The position numbers and the translations under genes were made by a program. Positions 6,196-6,457 of a stretch of DNA of 6,457 nt are shown here, in pieces. Under the pieces are notes generated by a model. That model did not search any database and was not told where the DNA came from. It saw only the letters and a program-made list of their open reading frames with translations. This DNA comes from CAYJOG01 sp964371695 [NCBI: uncultured bacterium]. Lineage in GTDB: Bacteria > CAYJOG01. The stretch's first letter is position 1. The number at the start of each line of letters is the position of its first letter. The stretch is taken from contig CAYJOG010000176.1 in NCBI GenBank assembly GCA_964371695.1, positions 1 through 6,457 on the forward strand, in the 5' to 3' direction.

Positions 6196-6209
6196 GCGGG
6201 AATCCAGTC
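6196..6209 (+). repeat. NTS/dRS3-like repeat, copy 5, right half only
   Basis: GCGGGAATCCAGTC is identical to the right arm and flank of copy 1 (5460-5473) and points the opposite way to copy 4. The left arm is missing, replaced by CTTTC. Similarity to copy 1 appears to continue past the core into an A-rich then TTC/T-rich stretch. Confidence 0.65.
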
Positions 6210-6293
6210 AAACATAAGCAAAACCAACTTCTTTTTTTCAGCGCCAACCTCCGCCCCCCGCCGCGCTCACACCCTGCTAAACTGGAAAGGTTC

Positions 6294-6457
6294 ATGTTGC
6301 GCCTGAGACGATGTGTGCGCCCTGCGTTGCTGGCGGCCCTGATGGGTGTGCTGGCGGCTCCCGTGCGGGCCAGCCGGGTGTATCCCATCCAGTTTGTCCA
6401 CGGCCCCCAGGCGGTGGTGTATCTGAATCAGGAGGGCGAACTGGCCCCCGGCGACAC
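6294..6457 (+). CDS. N-terminal part of a secreted or periplasmic protein, cut by the window end
   Basis: Fifty-four codons of an open frame that runs off the end of the window. The start of the protein is a classical Sec signal peptide: a basic n-region (MLRLRRCVRP), a hydrophobic core (ALLAALMGVLA) and a cleavage site after APVRA, around residue 26. The first mature residues are SRVYPIQFVHGPQAVVYLNQ. I do not recognise the family. The start is ATG 6294, with a GGAAAGG purine stretch ending three bases before it; Met17 is in frame but lies inside the hydrophobic core. Codon use is again GC-rich like the left-hand genes, so the low-GC, repeat-rich patch appears to end before this gene. Confidence 0.7.
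   Translation, partial: MLRLRRCVRPALLAALMGVLAAPVRASRVYPIQFVHGPQAVVYLNQEGELAPGD

Noticed and set aside
5444-6209. Possible CRISPR array
   Set aside because: The repeats are few, inverted relative to one another, unevenly spaced and partly degenerate, with no regular spacers and no cas genes.

Overview
The window looks like chromosomal DNA of a GC-rich Gram-negative bacterium, most likely a proteobacterium. This is inferred from the strong G/C third-position bias of the large genes, the gene families present, and two families of intergenic palindromic repeats of a kind common in proteobacteria. No rRNA, tRNA or taxon-specific marker is visible, so I do not name a genus. Every gene I can support is on the + strand.

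Left part (1-3547): two central-carbon enzymes. The first is a CitE/HpcH-type CoA-ester lyase of 422 residues. The second is a 556-residue acyl-CoA dehydrogenase with an N-terminal extension of about 155 residues, the layout of (2S)-methylsuccinyl-CoA dehydrogenase (Mcd). Together they suggest the late ethylmalonyl-CoA pathway of acetyl-CoA assimilation: Mcd makes mesaconyl-CoA, an unseen hydratase makes beta-methylmalyl-CoA, and a lyase splits that to glyoxylate and propionyl-CoA. The lyase's substrate is inferred from this pairing only. About 600 bases separate the two genes. That gap holds a chain of perfect hairpins ending in an intrinsic terminator (about 1397-1581), then a composite inverted repeat (1628-1761).

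Middle part (3548-5084): a 325-base gap is filled by a second composite inverted repeat of the same family (3621-3800). It is followed by a membrane-anchored penicillin-binding transpeptidase domain protein of 403 residues with intact SxxK, SxN and KTG motifs but no room for the usual N-terminal pedestal or glycosyltransferase domain.

Right part (5085-6457): base composition changes. A small acidic helical protein of unknown function (about 40% GC) is followed by a repeat-rich stretch and a GIY-YIG nuclease of 121 residues. Five full, degenerate or half copies of a palindrome with the pattern ATTCCC-N8-GGGAAT surround the nuclease, and its last codons and stop lie inside one copy. The palindrome matches the dRS3/NTS-type repeat of Neisseria. 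Members of the small GIY-YIG family called Ssn are reported to act on such sites as single-stranded DNA, so a nuclease embedded among its probable target sites is the most interesting system here. The window ends in the first 54 codons of a secreted or periplasmic protein with a clear signal peptide.
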